From assembly GCF_000190315.1 (NCBI RefSeq), contig NC_015151.1, forward strand, positions 620,001-684,000: a stretch of DNA of 64,000 bases. Reading direction: 5' to 3'. Positions 25,633 through 34,627 of this stretch are shown one piece after another. How positions within the stretch are numbered: position 1 is the first letter of the stretch; the number at the start of each line of letters is the position of its first letter. This stretch comes from Vulcanisaeta moutnovskia 768-28. Its GTDB lineage: Archaea; Thermoproteota; Thermoprotei; Thermoproteales; Thermocladiaceae. The notes under the pieces are model-generated. The model worked only from the letters and a program-made list of their open reading frames with translations. It did no database searches and was not told the origin of the DNA. Both the position numbers and the translations under genes were made by a program.

Positions 25633-26409
25633 ATGGTGAATAACTTCAGTAGGCAGGTCGCTGAGGGCGTCTTGAAACTGCTCGGCAATGATGATGTTAG
25701 GGTCCTTGACCAATGCAACTGCCTCAACTACACATACGTGCTCATAGGGACCAGGCTTGGGAAGTTCCTCGGTATTGCCTATACTCCACTTGAGGATTTA
25801 AGGGCTGGCGAGGTCGGTGTCGTTCCAAGGGTTGAGGAACTCCCTGAACTTGTCGTTAACCTGGATTCCCTGGTTAGGGCCTTAGGGATTGCACTAGTCA
25901 ACGCCATATCCCATTACTTAGTCGTGCGTGAGAGGCTTAGGCTTATCCAGGGTGATTTGAAGAGAGAGATTTTAAAGTACGCTAGGCCCTTGTGCACTGC
26001 CTGCTTTGTTGGTAGTATTACACCGGTTGCCGAGACGCTTAGAGGTCAGTGCACCGTTTATCAACTTGAGAGAAGGAGTGATTTGAGGCATGATAGTTAT
26101 CCAGATGTTGATGCGCCGTTCATAATACCGAGGTGTGACGTATTAGTGATAACGGGTTCCGCGATTATCAATAATACAATTAATCAATTATTAGCCATGA
26201 AGAAGGAGGGGGCGACCACCGTATTAAGCGGACCTTCTGCTGCTGCATATCCTACTGTACTTCATGAGTTAGGTATTGACGTTATTGGGAGTTCCCTGGT
26301 TAAGGAATCTCATTCAGTTATTGAGCTTTTAAAAGTTGGCGCAGGATATAGGTTACTTGATAGGAAGGGGTTATTGTTTAAGTACATATCTACGAGGAGT
26401 GTTCAATGA
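25633..26409 (+). CDS. DUF364 (putative heavy-metal chelation domain) protein
   Basis: A 258-residue protein from ATG 25633 (a TTG at 25621 is less likely). It has the C-terminal Rossmann-like DUF364 pattern: DVLVITGSAIINNTINQLL, a strand-loop ATTVLSGPSAAAYP and a hydrophobic ELGIDVIGSSLV. The N-terminal part carries CNCLNYTYVLIG and a CTACF pair in the middle, possible metal ligands. DUF364 proteins are suspected to bind metal or chelates. Translationally coupled to the following gene through an ATGA overlap. Confidence 0.7.
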   Translation: MVNNFSRQVAEGVLKLLGNDDVRVLDQCNCLNYTYVLIGTRLGKFLGIAYTPLEDLRAGEVGVVPRVEELPELVVNLDSLVRALGIALVNAISHYLVVRERLRLIQGDLKREILKYARPLCTACFVGSITPVAETLRGQCTVYQLERRSDLRHDSYPDVDAPFIIPRCDVLVITGSAIINNTINQLLAMKKEGATTVLSGPSAAAYPTVLHELGIDVIGSSLVKESHSVIELLKVGAGYRLLDRKGLLFKYISTRSVQ

Positions 26410-26987
26410 GTAAGAGTGTTCTCGTTATTGTTAATTGTAGTAAGAGGAAGTCAGTTAGGATGGAGTTAGTTAGGGAGAGACTTGGTTTGGTGCCTGGTTT
26501 TGATCTTGAGAGGGAAGATGAGTATAGGAAGGTGTTGAGCGATTTAATGAGACCAGCGATTGACATGTATGATGGACCTGAGTTCAGTGTTCTTAGGCGT
26601 TTTAGGAGCCGCATTGATGTCTTTATATTATCCGCTAGGTATGGCGTAATAAGTGGTGAGAGGTGGATAATACCTTACGATGCTTATTTAGGGAAGGCTG
26701 ATGAGTCTGTATTGAATAAGTGGATGGTTTATGGTAATCCTGATCTGGAACGATTAATTAATGGTAGGTGGGATTACGTGATTATTAGGTTAACGAAGAC
26801 GTATATTAAGTACTTCAGGAAATTAATAAGTGATCCCTGTAGGTTAGGGACTGAGATTCACGTAATTACTGGTAAGGATAATACCCTTAATTGTGACAAT
26901 GTGATTTACCATTATGTGAGAGGACCTGGTGAATCTCAATCTATATTGAGGAGATTATTAGTTGAGAGGAATTCTTTCAGTTTCTAA
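26406..26987 (+). CDS. DUF6884-like protein
   Basis: A 193-residue protein with the DUF6884-type layout: LVIVNCSKRKSVRMEL at the N-terminus, a MYDGPEF segment (usually lY.G..f), FILSARYGVISGERWIIPYD and a C-terminal Rossmann-like end. Related domains occur in archaeosine/TgtA5-like enzymes and as stand-alone proteins near mobile or defence genes; the function is unknown. Overlaps the DUF364 gene by four bases. Confidence 0.65.
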   Translation: MSKSVLVIVNCSKRKSVRMELVRERLGLVPGFDLEREDEYRKVLSDLMRPAIDMYDGPEFSVLRRFRSRIDVFILSARYGVISGERWIIPYDAYLGKADESVLNKWMVYGNPDLERLINGRWDYVIIRLTKTYIKYFRKLISDPCRLGTEIHVITGKDNTLNCDNVIYHYVRGPGESQSILRRLLVERNSFSF

Positions 26988-27121
26988 TAATTCTACATAG
27001 AAAAATTTTAAAAGCAATTAATTAAAGTATCGTTTATATACGGCATTTTAAACGAACATTTTAGTAAAAGACAGTTAGTTTTTTAAAGACTTCATTTCGT
27101 GTTATCACTAAAGCCATAGAT

Positions 27122-28564
27122 ATGAATAATAATTCAAGTAATAATGCACGTAATAGCACGAGCGAGGTAGGTTTACGTAGAGTGCTTGGATTTTGGGACG
27201 TATTCTTTGCAAGCCTAGGTGGGCAATCACCATTTCTCAGTGACTTGACCTATGCCTCTGTAGTTTTAGCCATAGCTGGCTTAGCGGGGCCTGTGGCAAT
27301 AATAATTGGTACGATTGTTGCCTTCATTAATGGTTTTGTAGTTGCACGGTTAAGTAAGAGAATTACCGAAACTGGTGGTTATTATAGATACGCCACTAAG
27401 TACCTTGGTGGTACACCGACAGGTTTCTTCATTGGTTGGAATTACCTATTCTATGCTATTCTTTACGGTGACGCTTATGTAATTGGTGCGTCGTATATTT
27501 CCCAGTGGATTTTAGGCATTCCCTGGCAGATAAGTCTTCCCATATCGCTGGTAATAATAACAATATTAGCTTACCTAGGTGTTAGGATATCGGCAAGGTA
27601 CGCTATTTTCGCCGGTTCATTAGAAATGACAACGCTTATTTTAATATCCGTGGTTCTATTATTAATTCCGCACGGGGTATTCTTTAATCCATTTAGTTAT
27701 GTATCTTCAGTATCATTACCCACATTAATGGTTTCTGTGGTTTATGCAATAGCAATACCTACAGGATATGGAACAATTGCGCCACTGAGTGGTGAAGTTA
27801 AGAAAGCGAGAGAAACCATTAGTCGTGCTGTTGAGGCAGTAATAATCACGGGGGGCGCCTTAGCTGCATTAGCCATTTACTCAACAGCTGTTGCTGGATT
27901 ATCTTACATGAATCTTCACGAGTTCGTGAAATTCCTAAATGAAGCAGCAGATAAGGGCTTATCACCTGTGGTGATAATACTACATCACTTCCTAGGTATA
28001 TTGTTAGACCCAATAATTATTTTCGTAATGATAAATGATGGTGTACTTGGTGGTCTCGCATATGTATTAGCAGCATCAAGGACTCTCTACGCAATGGCTT
28101 ATGATAATCAATTACCAAGCGCATTATCACTTGTTAATAGTAAGGGCAATCCCACAATCTCCGTATTAATTAGTGCACTATCGCTTGATACTATTGCGTT
28201 AATAACAACTTACTTACTTGGTCCATTTAACGCATTTTTACTCCTTGGTTTCTTATCAATGCTTGCTAACCTAATAGTTCACCTATCATCTAATCTTGCC
28301 CTGTTTAGAGCGGCGACTATGAAAATGAAGGCTGTACTGTATGGAGTTGATACCATGAGGGGTTTAGATAAGGCCATGTCTATTGCGGCGGTATTAATAA
28401 CGATATTTACGGCAATAGAATCCACACTAGGTATAAACCCTGTTAAGTTGATGCCCTACTTCATTAGTCTAGTTATAATTATATCATACCTAATGATAAA
28501 GGCATTAATAACACGAAGAAGATTTTTCAAGGCTGGAATCCATAATTATAGAATGACCAAATAA
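27122..28564 (+). CDS. APC-superfamily amino-acid permease
   Basis: A 480-residue, 12-TM permease of the amino acid-polyamine-organocation superfamily. The first helix is broken by the substrate-binding FFASLGGQSPFLSDLTYAS, and TM6 carries the matching GYGTIAPLSGEVKKARETI, both APC hallmarks. It probably takes up an amino acid or related organic cation with H+ or Na+. Convergent with the MFS gene; their stops are one base apart. Confidence 0.88.
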   Translation: MNNNSSNNARNSTSEVGLRRVLGFWDVFFASLGGQSPFLSDLTYASVVLAIAGLAGPVAIIIGTIVAFINGFVVARLSKRITETGGYYRYATKYLGGTPTGFFIGWNYLFYAILYGDAYVIGASYISQWILGIPWQISLPISLVIITILAYLGVRISARYAIFAGSLEMTTLILISVVLLLIPHGVFFNPFSYVSSVSLPTLMVSVVYAIAIPTGYGTIAPLSGEVKKARETISRAVEAVIITGGALAALAIYSTAVAGLSYMNLHEFVKFLNEAADKGLSPVVIILHHFLGILLDPIIIFVMINDGVLGGLAYVLAASRTLYAMAYDNQLPSALSLVNSKGNPTISVLISALSLDTIALITTYLLGPFNAFLLLGFLSMLANLIVHLSSNLALFRAATMKMKAVLYGVDTMRGLDKAMSIAAVLITIFTAIESTLGINPVKLMPYFISLVIIISYLMIKALITRRRFFKAGIHNYRMTK

Positions 28565-28565
28565 A

Positions 28566-29651
28566 TTATCTCAATAATAGAAGTAATGGGAGGAGAACCA
28601 GGGATATGATTATCATTAATATCCATGGTAATAAGTACGAAATAACCATAACCTCAGTAAATAATATACTAAGCCACATACCTATAGCCATATTCAATGC
28701 ATTCAAAGTGGCCAGTGATAATGCTGGATTCTCATGTTTAGCAACCAATACGTATGCTGCAGTCAATGTTAACTCATTAGTATAACCCATTAATCCACCA
28801 GCGATTATTATAGCTGCTATATTAAGCGTAGGTATAGAAATAAGGGGTATTGTACCCAACACCGTCAATGCAACTATCAGCAAAACCTTATTCCTAATGA
28901 CATCGATTATTCGTCCTGAAAGCCCTCCAAATATGCTTGAAAATAGCATAATCGATGTCAACAATGAGGACAAGTAAAGAGGTAAACCCCTGGCAACTGC
29001 GTACGTTGGTAGTAAATTACCGGCTGCGTAATAAGCGCCCCAGAAGCCGCTGGTTGCTATACCAATTATTACTGCATTATAGCTGAACCTAATACGTAAT
29101 CTACGCATGTAACCACCCTGTATGAAAAATACGATAAATGCCAGTGGAATGCCAATAATACTAAGCAATAGTATGGATGATTTCCATCCAAGGAAGGTGT
29201 ACATAACGCCCCATGCTAATCCTATTCCTGAACCAAGACCAAAGGCGGCATTATAAATGCCAAGCAATGTACCTACTCTATCAGGATACGTTGATGAGAG
29301 GATGGCAGCACCCGTTGAAAAGAAGAGGGCAGCACCAATTCCTGCAATTAATCTAAGGATCAGTATCTCATAGAAATTGCTACTGAATGGTATTAATGAA
29401 CCTGTTATAGACATGATAAGTAAACCAAGACCTGCCGTCCTTGCATTGCCCATGTAGCTCGCGATAATACCCGCCGGTACTTGAAATGATGCAGCGCCAA
29501 CAATGAACATTAGAGGAATTAAGCCAAGTAGCGCCTTACTTACCCTAAGCTCAATGCTAATTATCGGTAATGCCGGGGCCAGGTAAAACCAATAAACGCT
29601 ATAGATTATTCTTGCTAATATTATGATTATGGCAATAGTACTTCTTCTCAT
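28566..29651 (-). CDS. MFS transporter
   Basis: A 361-residue protein with about 11-12 TM segments. MFS landmarks: LPIISIELRVSKALLGLIP with TM2, the loop 2-3 region (GIIASYMGNARTAGLG), RLIAGIGAALFFSTGAA in TM4 and GIYNAAFGLGSGIGLAWG in TM5. Substrate unknown. Loop 2-3 lacks the full GxLaDrxGrkr consensus. The single gene is convergent with the APC permease. Confidence 0.82.
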   Translation of the reverse strand: MRRSTIAIIIILARIIYSVYWFYLAPALPIISIELRVSKALLGLIPLMFIVGAASFQVPAGIIASYMGNARTAGLGLLIMSITGSLIPFSSNFYEILILRLIAGIGAALFFSTGAAILSSTYPDRVGTLLGIYNAAFGLGSGIGLAWGVMYTFLGWKSSILLLSIIGIPLAFIVFFIQGGYMRRLRIRFSYNAVIIGIATSGFWGAYYAAGNLLPTYAVARGLPLYLSSLLTSIMLFSSIFGGLSGRIIDVIRNKVLLIVALTVLGTIPLISIPTLNIAAIIIAGGLMGYTNELTLTAAYVLVAKHENPALSLATLNALNMAIGMWLSILFTEVMVISYLLPWILMIIISLVLLPLLLLLR

Positions 29652-29800
29652 TGGGATGAACTATGCAGTATCGCATTAATTTTTTATTATTTAAGAGCTA
29701 TCCATGGTTTAATATATATTAATCTCTAGTTTATAGATAGTATAAATATAAAAAGTAAAACATATACTCTAATCTAAGTATTAACTATTCATTGTCTTGT

Positions 29801-30349
29801 ATGAGTGCTATCTCTAGCATGGCTCTGGCGGCAACAGACCTTGTGTATATAGTTGGTGGTGCCATGTTAATAACAGTTGGCAGTGTTAATATGAATATTG
29901 GGAAGAAGAATGAACCTAGAGATCTCGGCATAGTTTTTATTAGTGGCGCCATTATGCTGTTAATAGGGACGCTATTTGATGTTCTTGCTGGCAGCGCATT
30001 GTCTGCTGCGGCCACGGCGGTTTTCGATGCGATCCTTTGGATGATTGGTATAGCAGCGACGGTGGGTAAAAGCAATTTATTTGCCATGAACCATGCATTA
30101 CTTTATTCAGGGATATACTTTTTATTTGTTACAGTCTTGGCTGGATTAACGGGACAAGTACTATTAGCATTAGCGCTCCTTCTCTTAGCGTTCCAGGTAT
30201 TGACAGCAGCAATAGCGGGTTATAGAGCAAGCGCTAGGCTGCATTGGACTTCAGGTCTCCTAGCAATTATTGATGGCGTATTATTCTTAATACTTGGCGC
30301 CATAGTATCACTAGGAATACCACCGCCACTTGGTATAATACCGCCATGA
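29801..30349 (+). CDS. six-TM membrane protein, possibly AceTr (GPR1/FUN34/YaaH)-like
   Basis: A 182-residue protein from ATG 29801 (TTG 29792 would add three) with six hydrophobic segments and short loops (NHALLYSGIYFLFVTVLAGL; SGLLAIIDGVLFLILGAIV). Layout and the W/S-G-L-L-A-I-I-D ending resemble the acetate/succinate transporter-like AceTr family or the AmiS/UreI channels, but the AceTr 'NPAPLG' signature is missing. Promoter AT-rich region (TATAAATATAAAA) lies at about 29740-29753. Confidence 0.55.
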   Translation: MSAISSMALAATDLVYIVGGAMLITVGSVNMNIGKKNEPRDLGIVFISGAIMLLIGTLFDVLAGSALSAAATAVFDAILWMIGIAATVGKSNLFAMNHALLYSGIYFLFVTVLAGLTGQVLLALALLLLAFQVLTAAIAGYRASARLHWTSGLLAIIDGVLFLILGAIVSLGIPPPLGIIPP

Positions 30350-30378
30350 AGCCCAACGCCTTCTCAGAATCAAAATTA

Positions 30379-31299
30379 TCATACCCCATTCTCTATTTCC
30401 TCATCTTCAGGATTTACATCAATGTCCTTTAGCAGGTAAATAGCATTATCAAATAATATCGATTCTAAATCATGCCTCGGTAATCCAGACAACTCTACAC
30501 ATCTTAGATTCATAATTACCTGCTTAAACCTTAAATAAGGATAACCACCACCGTAAATGATTCTATCCGTACCTACTGATCTTACAAAATTCCTACCCAT
30601 TAATGTATTAAATAATATGCATGAAATACCAGTCGACTCTATGTAGACCCTATCATACCTCTTCATTAACTTAACTATTCTCTCAAGCCACGGATACGAC
30701 ATACCCTCAGATATGCCTAGAGCAGACAATACTAATTTAATGCTATATCTCTCGAGAAAATCATTGAGAATATCAGGCATAAGGCTTTCAAAGCATATAT
30801 CCACACTATATGGACATGGATCCAAGTGCATTATGAGTAATATATCATTTCTTTCGACATATTCAAGGATTGCCTTAAAGGCTTTCGTCTTTATTGGATC
30901 AAATAATTGAAGCGTCGGTGATACTACAATACCTTTAACATTAAGTCCCTCTAATTCATTAAGTTTCTCATAAACATACTTAATACCTAAAGATGGATTA
31001 ATGCTAGCTAATGGCACGAAGAAACCATTGTAATTACTCATCGCTTCATACCATAACTTTACATTGTCATACATCCTCGATGACCACATACTCGTTAATT
31101 TAGTGATGAATTTACTCCAAAGCAATGCTGAGTATTGATCTTCTGCTGATAATTTCTTGAGAAAATCATTAGGTAATATATGAAATAATGGCAAGGCATC
31201 TATTGGTTGTAAAATAGCCCTTGTAACTTTAATTGATGAAAGTCTATCCTTAATTAAGGATAAGTCTACGGACGGACATGCATGGAAATCAATTATCAT
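30379..31299 (-). CDS. amidohydrolase-fold (Amidohydro_2) protein with altered metal site
   Basis: A 306-residue TIM-barrel protein like Amidohydro_2 enzymes (decarboxylases such as ACMSD and gamma-resorcylate decarboxylase). The usual N-terminal HxH reads IDFHACPS (HxC), and the usual 'G.DrilfGSDyP' with the catalytic Asp reads GTDRIIYGGGYP. The middle LLIMHLDPCPYS keeps a His. Loss of one His and the Asp suggests weak or no metal-dependent hydrolysis, or a changed metal site. Gene stands alone between a membrane protein and acyl-CoA ligase. Confidence 0.68.
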   Translation of the reverse strand: MIIDFHACPSVDLSLIKDRLSSIKVTRAILQPIDALPLFHILPNDFLKKLSAEDQYSALLWSKFITKLTSMWSSRMYDNVKLWYEAMSNYNGFFVPLASINPSLGIKYVYEKLNELEGLNVKGIVVSPTLQLFDPIKTKAFKAILEYVERNDILLIMHLDPCPYSVDICFESLMPDILNDFLERYSIKLVLSALGISEGMSYPWLERIVKLMKRYDRVYIESTGISCILFNTLMGRNFVRSVGTDRIIYGGGYPYLRFKQVIMNLRCVELSGLPRHDLESILFDNAIYLLKDIDVNPEDEEIENGV

Positions 31300-31357
31300 A
31301 TAGAATACATATAGTATCTGTGTTTTTAAATACTATTTAATATATACTCTATATACT

Positions 31358-33061
31358 TCATGTCATAAGCACGTTCTTATAAAGCTCCCTAAGAACCTTC
31401 TTATCCGCCTTAGCAGTACTCGTCTTAGGCAATTCCTTCTCACTAATTATTACCTTATCTGGTACCCACCATTTTGGTATTTCGCCCTTTTCCACGAACT
31501 TCATTAGGTAGTTCTTGATATCATCCTCCGTAACCCTCTGACCAGGTCTTGGAACCACGACCGCTATCGGCCTCTCACCCCACTTTGGATGAGGAATACC
31601 AATAACGGCAACCTCACCAACCGCTGGATGAGTACTAATTATGTCCTCCAGTTTCGTACTCACGATCCACTCACCACCACTCTTAATCACATCCTTAAGC
31701 CTATCCATAATCCATATATGGCCATCAGAATCCCAAACGGCCACATCGCCAGTATGTAGCCAACCACCGCGCCATAACTCCCTAGTCTTCTCAGGATCCT
31801 TGAAGTAGGCTGGTGTTAGCCAGGGTGATCTAACCACGATCTCACCAATGGTCTTACCATCCTTAGGCACATCCCTACCGTACTCATCGACAACTCTTAT
31901 GAACGTTAATGGTATTTGCCTAAGTCCCTTCATTAGGTATGTTTCTTTCTTATCCTCAGGCCAGTTGAAGGATTGTGGCTTAAACAATGCCTGGGCAATC
32001 ACTGGCGCCGTCTCCGATAAACCATAACCATTAATGACAATTATACCCCTAGACCTAGCCAACTTATAAAGACCCTCAGGCATTGCTGAACCTCCATTAC
32101 CGTATTTAAGACCCCTCAGATCGTACTTTGTTGAATCAGGATGCGTAAGGAGTAGATATAGTATTACGGGAACCCCATAAATATACGTAACCTTTTCCTC
32201 ACTAAGCGTCTTCAGTATATAGCCCCAATCCATACGCCCTGTAAAGACGTACTTTTGACCAGCAAGGAACATTGCATATGGACCTCCCCATGCATGCACA
32301 TGATACATTGGTACAAGGGGCATTACAACATCTCTAATACTGAGTTCATAGGGTGGCGCAGCCGTTGAGATCGCGATGGCCGTTGCATGAAGCACTAATT
32401 GCCTATGGGTGAAGAATACGCCCTTCGGCGGTCCAGTAGTACCTGAGGTATAGAATAACGTGGCCACTGTTTTCTCATCAAGGTCCTTAAAGTCATAAGG
32501 ACTTGAACTCTTTATTAAATCCTCATAGTTATAAACTTCAATACCTGGAAGCTTTACCTGAGGAGGTACTGGCATATCAGTCATTAATACCACCTTCTTA
32601 ACGGTCTTAAGCTTCGGCATTATTGCCTGTATTAACGGTATGAACTCATCCTTAACAAATAGTATTTCATCACCAGCATGATTAATCGTGTAGACCAAGT
32701 CCTCTGGTGAATATCTAATGTTTACCGTGTGTAATACTGCACCAAGACCTGGAACAGCGTAATAAAGCTCTAAATATCTATGTGAATTCCACTCTAATGC
32801 GCCAACCCTGGTACCCAGTTTCTTAGGATCACCTGGCTTAACACCAAGCTGCTCAAGCGCTGCGGCGAGTCTCCTAACCCTATCCCAAACCTGAGCAAAT
32901 GTGAGCCTTAACTTAGGTGCGTCAGGTGGCGCATAAATAATTTCCTGCTCAGGGAATGTATCGGCACCCCATTTTATTAGGTTAGTAAGTGTTAATGGGT
33001 AGTCATAAAATTCAGTAGCTCTTTCTACCAGTTCTTCAAGAGACATCCTAATTAATGACAT
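31358..33061 (-). CDS. AMP-dependent acyl-CoA synthetase (long/medium-chain fatty acid-CoA ligase)
   Basis: A 567-residue ANL-superfamily enzyme that activates a carboxylic acid to its acyl-CoA through an acyl-adenylate. Motifs are TLFYTSGTTGPPKGVFFTH (P-loop), YGLSETAPV, GGWLHTGDVAVWDSDGHIW, and hinge/CoA region DRLKDVIKSGGEWIV; the catalytic lysine is in LPKTSTAKADKK. Start ATG 33061 (MSLIRMSLEEL) is chosen because a minus-strand TATA-like ATTATATATTAA (about 33084-33096) is some 28 bases upstream; an ATG at 33091 also exists. Divergent from an acyl-CoA dehydrogenase, so fatty-acid or aromatic-acid use is likely. Confidence 0.92.
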   Translation of the reverse strand: MSLIRMSLEELVERATEFYDYPLTLTNLIKWGADTFPEQEIIYAPPDAPKLRLTFAQVWDRVRRLAAALEQLGVKPGDPKKLGTRVGALEWNSHRYLELYYAVPGLGAVLHTVNIRYSPEDLVYTINHAGDEILFVKDEFIPLIQAIMPKLKTVKKVVLMTDMPVPPQVKLPGIEVYNYEDLIKSSSPYDFKDLDEKTVATLFYTSGTTGPPKGVFFTHRQLVLHATAIAISTAAPPYELSIRDVVMPLVPMYHVHAWGGPYAMFLAGQKYVFTGRMDWGYILKTLSEEKVTYIYGVPVILYLLLTHPDSTKYDLRGLKYGNGGSAMPEGLYKLARSRGIIVINGYGLSETAPVIAQALFKPQSFNWPEDKKETYLMKGLRQIPLTFIRVVDEYGRDVPKDGKTIGEIVVRSPWLTPAYFKDPEKTRELWRGGWLHTGDVAVWDSDGHIWIMDRLKDVIKSGGEWIVSTKLEDIISTHPAVGEVAVIGIPHPKWGERPIAVVVPRPGQRVTEDDIKNYLMKFVEKGEIPKWWVPDKVIISEKELPKTSTAKADKKVLRELYKNVLMT

Positions 33062-33137
33062 AGTATGGCCCTTAGGTTTAATCCTTATCATTAATATATA
33101 ATTCTATATAGGATTTTAATAAAGACAAAAGATAATA

Positions 33138-33314
33138 ATGATAAATGACGATAATAATTATAGTGAAAATCAAGATAAATATTATATAAAGTTAGAGCTA
33201 AGAGCAAGTACTATAGTTTTAGCGTTATTAGGTTATGTATCATTGATGTTGATTAATGGTGTTGATACATATATAGGATATTTATTAACTAGGTTTAAGT
33301 TGTCTAGGGTTTAG
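33138..33314 (+). CDS. possible 58-residue membrane mini-protein or MFS N-terminal remnant
   Basis: ATG 33138 opens 58 codons: a polar, Asn/Asp/Lys-rich start (MINDDNNYSENQDKYY), then a hydrophobic stretch (STIVLALLGYVSLMLINGVD) and TYIGYLLTRFKLSRV. This looks like a TM segment, and its order resembles the first helix of an MFS permease. It ends 10 bases before the acyl-CoA dehydrogenase ATG and is on the same strand. It could be a small protein in that operon or a truncated transporter. An inverted repeat lies inside it. Confidence 0.4.
   Translation: MINDDNNYSENQDKYYIKLELRASTIVLALLGYVSLMLINGVDTYIGYLLTRFKLSRV
33234..33271. promoter_or_regulatory. inverted repeat upstream of acyl-CoA dehydrogenase
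   Basis: TATGTATCA and TGATACATA form perfect 9-base arms 20 bases apart, just upstream of a TATA box (GGATATTTATTAAC, 33277-33290) for the dehydrogenase gene. The spacing (one arm per about three helical turns, centre to centre) would suit two dimers or a looped regulator such as a TetR-family fatty-acid regulator, but no such regulator is adjacent. Confidence 0.4.
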
Positions 33315-33324
33315 GTTGTCCTTA

Positions 33325-34533
33325 ATGACTGATGTTTTGGATTTGTTTCCGCAGTACGCTGAGGAGTTGAAATTGTTAAGAAAAACTGCTAGGGAATATG
33401 CCCAGAGGAACTTCTCGCCTGAACTTGCTAGGGAGTATGAGAAGAAGGAGGAGTTTCCATGGGATCTTTATAAGAAGGCTGGTGAACTCGGCTTACTGGC
33501 TCCATCAATACCCACTGATTATGGCGGTGGTGGTTTCACAACATACATAGCCGATATAGTCGTTACTGAGGAGTTAGTTAGGGCAGAACCAACACTAGGA
33601 CTTGCAATAATGGCTGGTCCCTTCACATCTCACATGCTTTACTTCTTCGGCACCGAGGAGCAGAGGAAGAAGTACCTACCGCCTGTTTATAGGGGTGAGA
33701 ATACATTTTTTGGCGCATATACCGAGCCTGAGCATGGTACCGACATTACCCAGTTAAATACGGTTGCAGAGAAGAAAGGTGACAAGTACATAATTAGGGG
33801 TATGAAGACCTTCATAACAAACGCGCCAACAGCAAAGTACGGCCTACTCCTTGCACAGACAGAACCCGAGAAGAGACATAGGGGTCAGACACTATTCATA
33901 ATACACACTGATTGGCCTGGTATTACCATTAGGAGATTAACGGGAAAGATGGGACAGAGGACAATCCCGGTTGGTGAGATCTACCTCGACAATGTTGAAG
34001 TACCTGCCGAAAACGTATTAGGTGGTGAGGAGAAGGGCTTGAACCAGGGATTCTACTGGACACTGGCGTATTTTAACGTATCGAGAATCGGCGTGGCAAC
34101 CTTAGGCCTTGGCATTGCATTAGCTGCCTTTGATAAGGCCCTTGAGTATGCCCAAAAGAGAAATCAATTTGGTCAACCACTAATAAACTTTGAAATGATT
34201 CAGGAAAAGTTAGCCAGAATGGCTATGCTAATTGAGGCAGCTAGGTCATTAATATATAGAGCTGCGTATTATGTTGATGATTACTTAAAGTTTAAGATCG
34301 ACCCAAGAGCCATGGGGGCAATCGCAGGCGCCGCTAAGGTTTATGGAACTGAGGTTGCTAATTACGTGGTTGACGAGGCCATACAAATACATGGTGGTTA
34401 TGGATACTTTGAGGAATTCGATGTGGAGAGGTATTGGAGGGATCACAGGGTTACGAGAATTTATGAGGGAACTAACGAAATAAACCTACTAACAATAAGT
34501 GATGCCTTAAGAAGAGGCGTGTGGAAGCCATAG
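33325..34533 (+). CDS. acyl-CoA dehydrogenase
   Basis: A 402-residue FAD acyl-CoA dehydrogenase (ATG 33325; TTG 33316 adds three). It catalyses alpha,beta-desaturation of an acyl-CoA and passes electrons to ETF or another carrier. Motifs: FGAYTEPEHGTDI (FAD/substrate loop), MKTFITNAPTAKYG, AALAFDKALEYAQKRNQFGQPL, and IQIHGGYGYFEEFDVERYWRDHRVTRIYEGTNEI in shorter parts. The catalytic Glu expected in the 'YEGTNEI' region (as in medium-chain enzymes) is present. Divergent from the acyl-CoA ligase. Confidence 0.93.
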   Translation: MTDVLDLFPQYAEELKLLRKTAREYAQRNFSPELAREYEKKEEFPWDLYKKAGELGLLAPSIPTDYGGGGFTTYIADIVVTEELVRAEPTLGLAIMAGPFTSHMLYFFGTEEQRKKYLPPVYRGENTFFGAYTEPEHGTDITQLNTVAEKKGDKYIIRGMKTFITNAPTAKYGLLLAQTEPEKRHRGQTLFIIHTDWPGITIRRLTGKMGQRTIPVGEIYLDNVEVPAENVLGGEEKGLNQGFYWTLAYFNVSRIGVATLGLGIALAAFDKALEYAQKRNQFGQPLINFEMIQEKLARMAMLIEAARSLIYRAAYYVDDYLKFKIDPRAMGAIAGAAKVYGTEVANYVVDEAIQIHGGYGYFEEFDVERYWRDHRVTRIYEGTNEINLLTISDALRRGVWKP

Positions 34534-34627
34534 GTTTGGCTATTTAAAATAATTTTCTTATACGTTCAATATTCACTGATGCTATATATAAGTTATATTT
34601 AATTAATCTCCCTTGGGAACTTTACCT

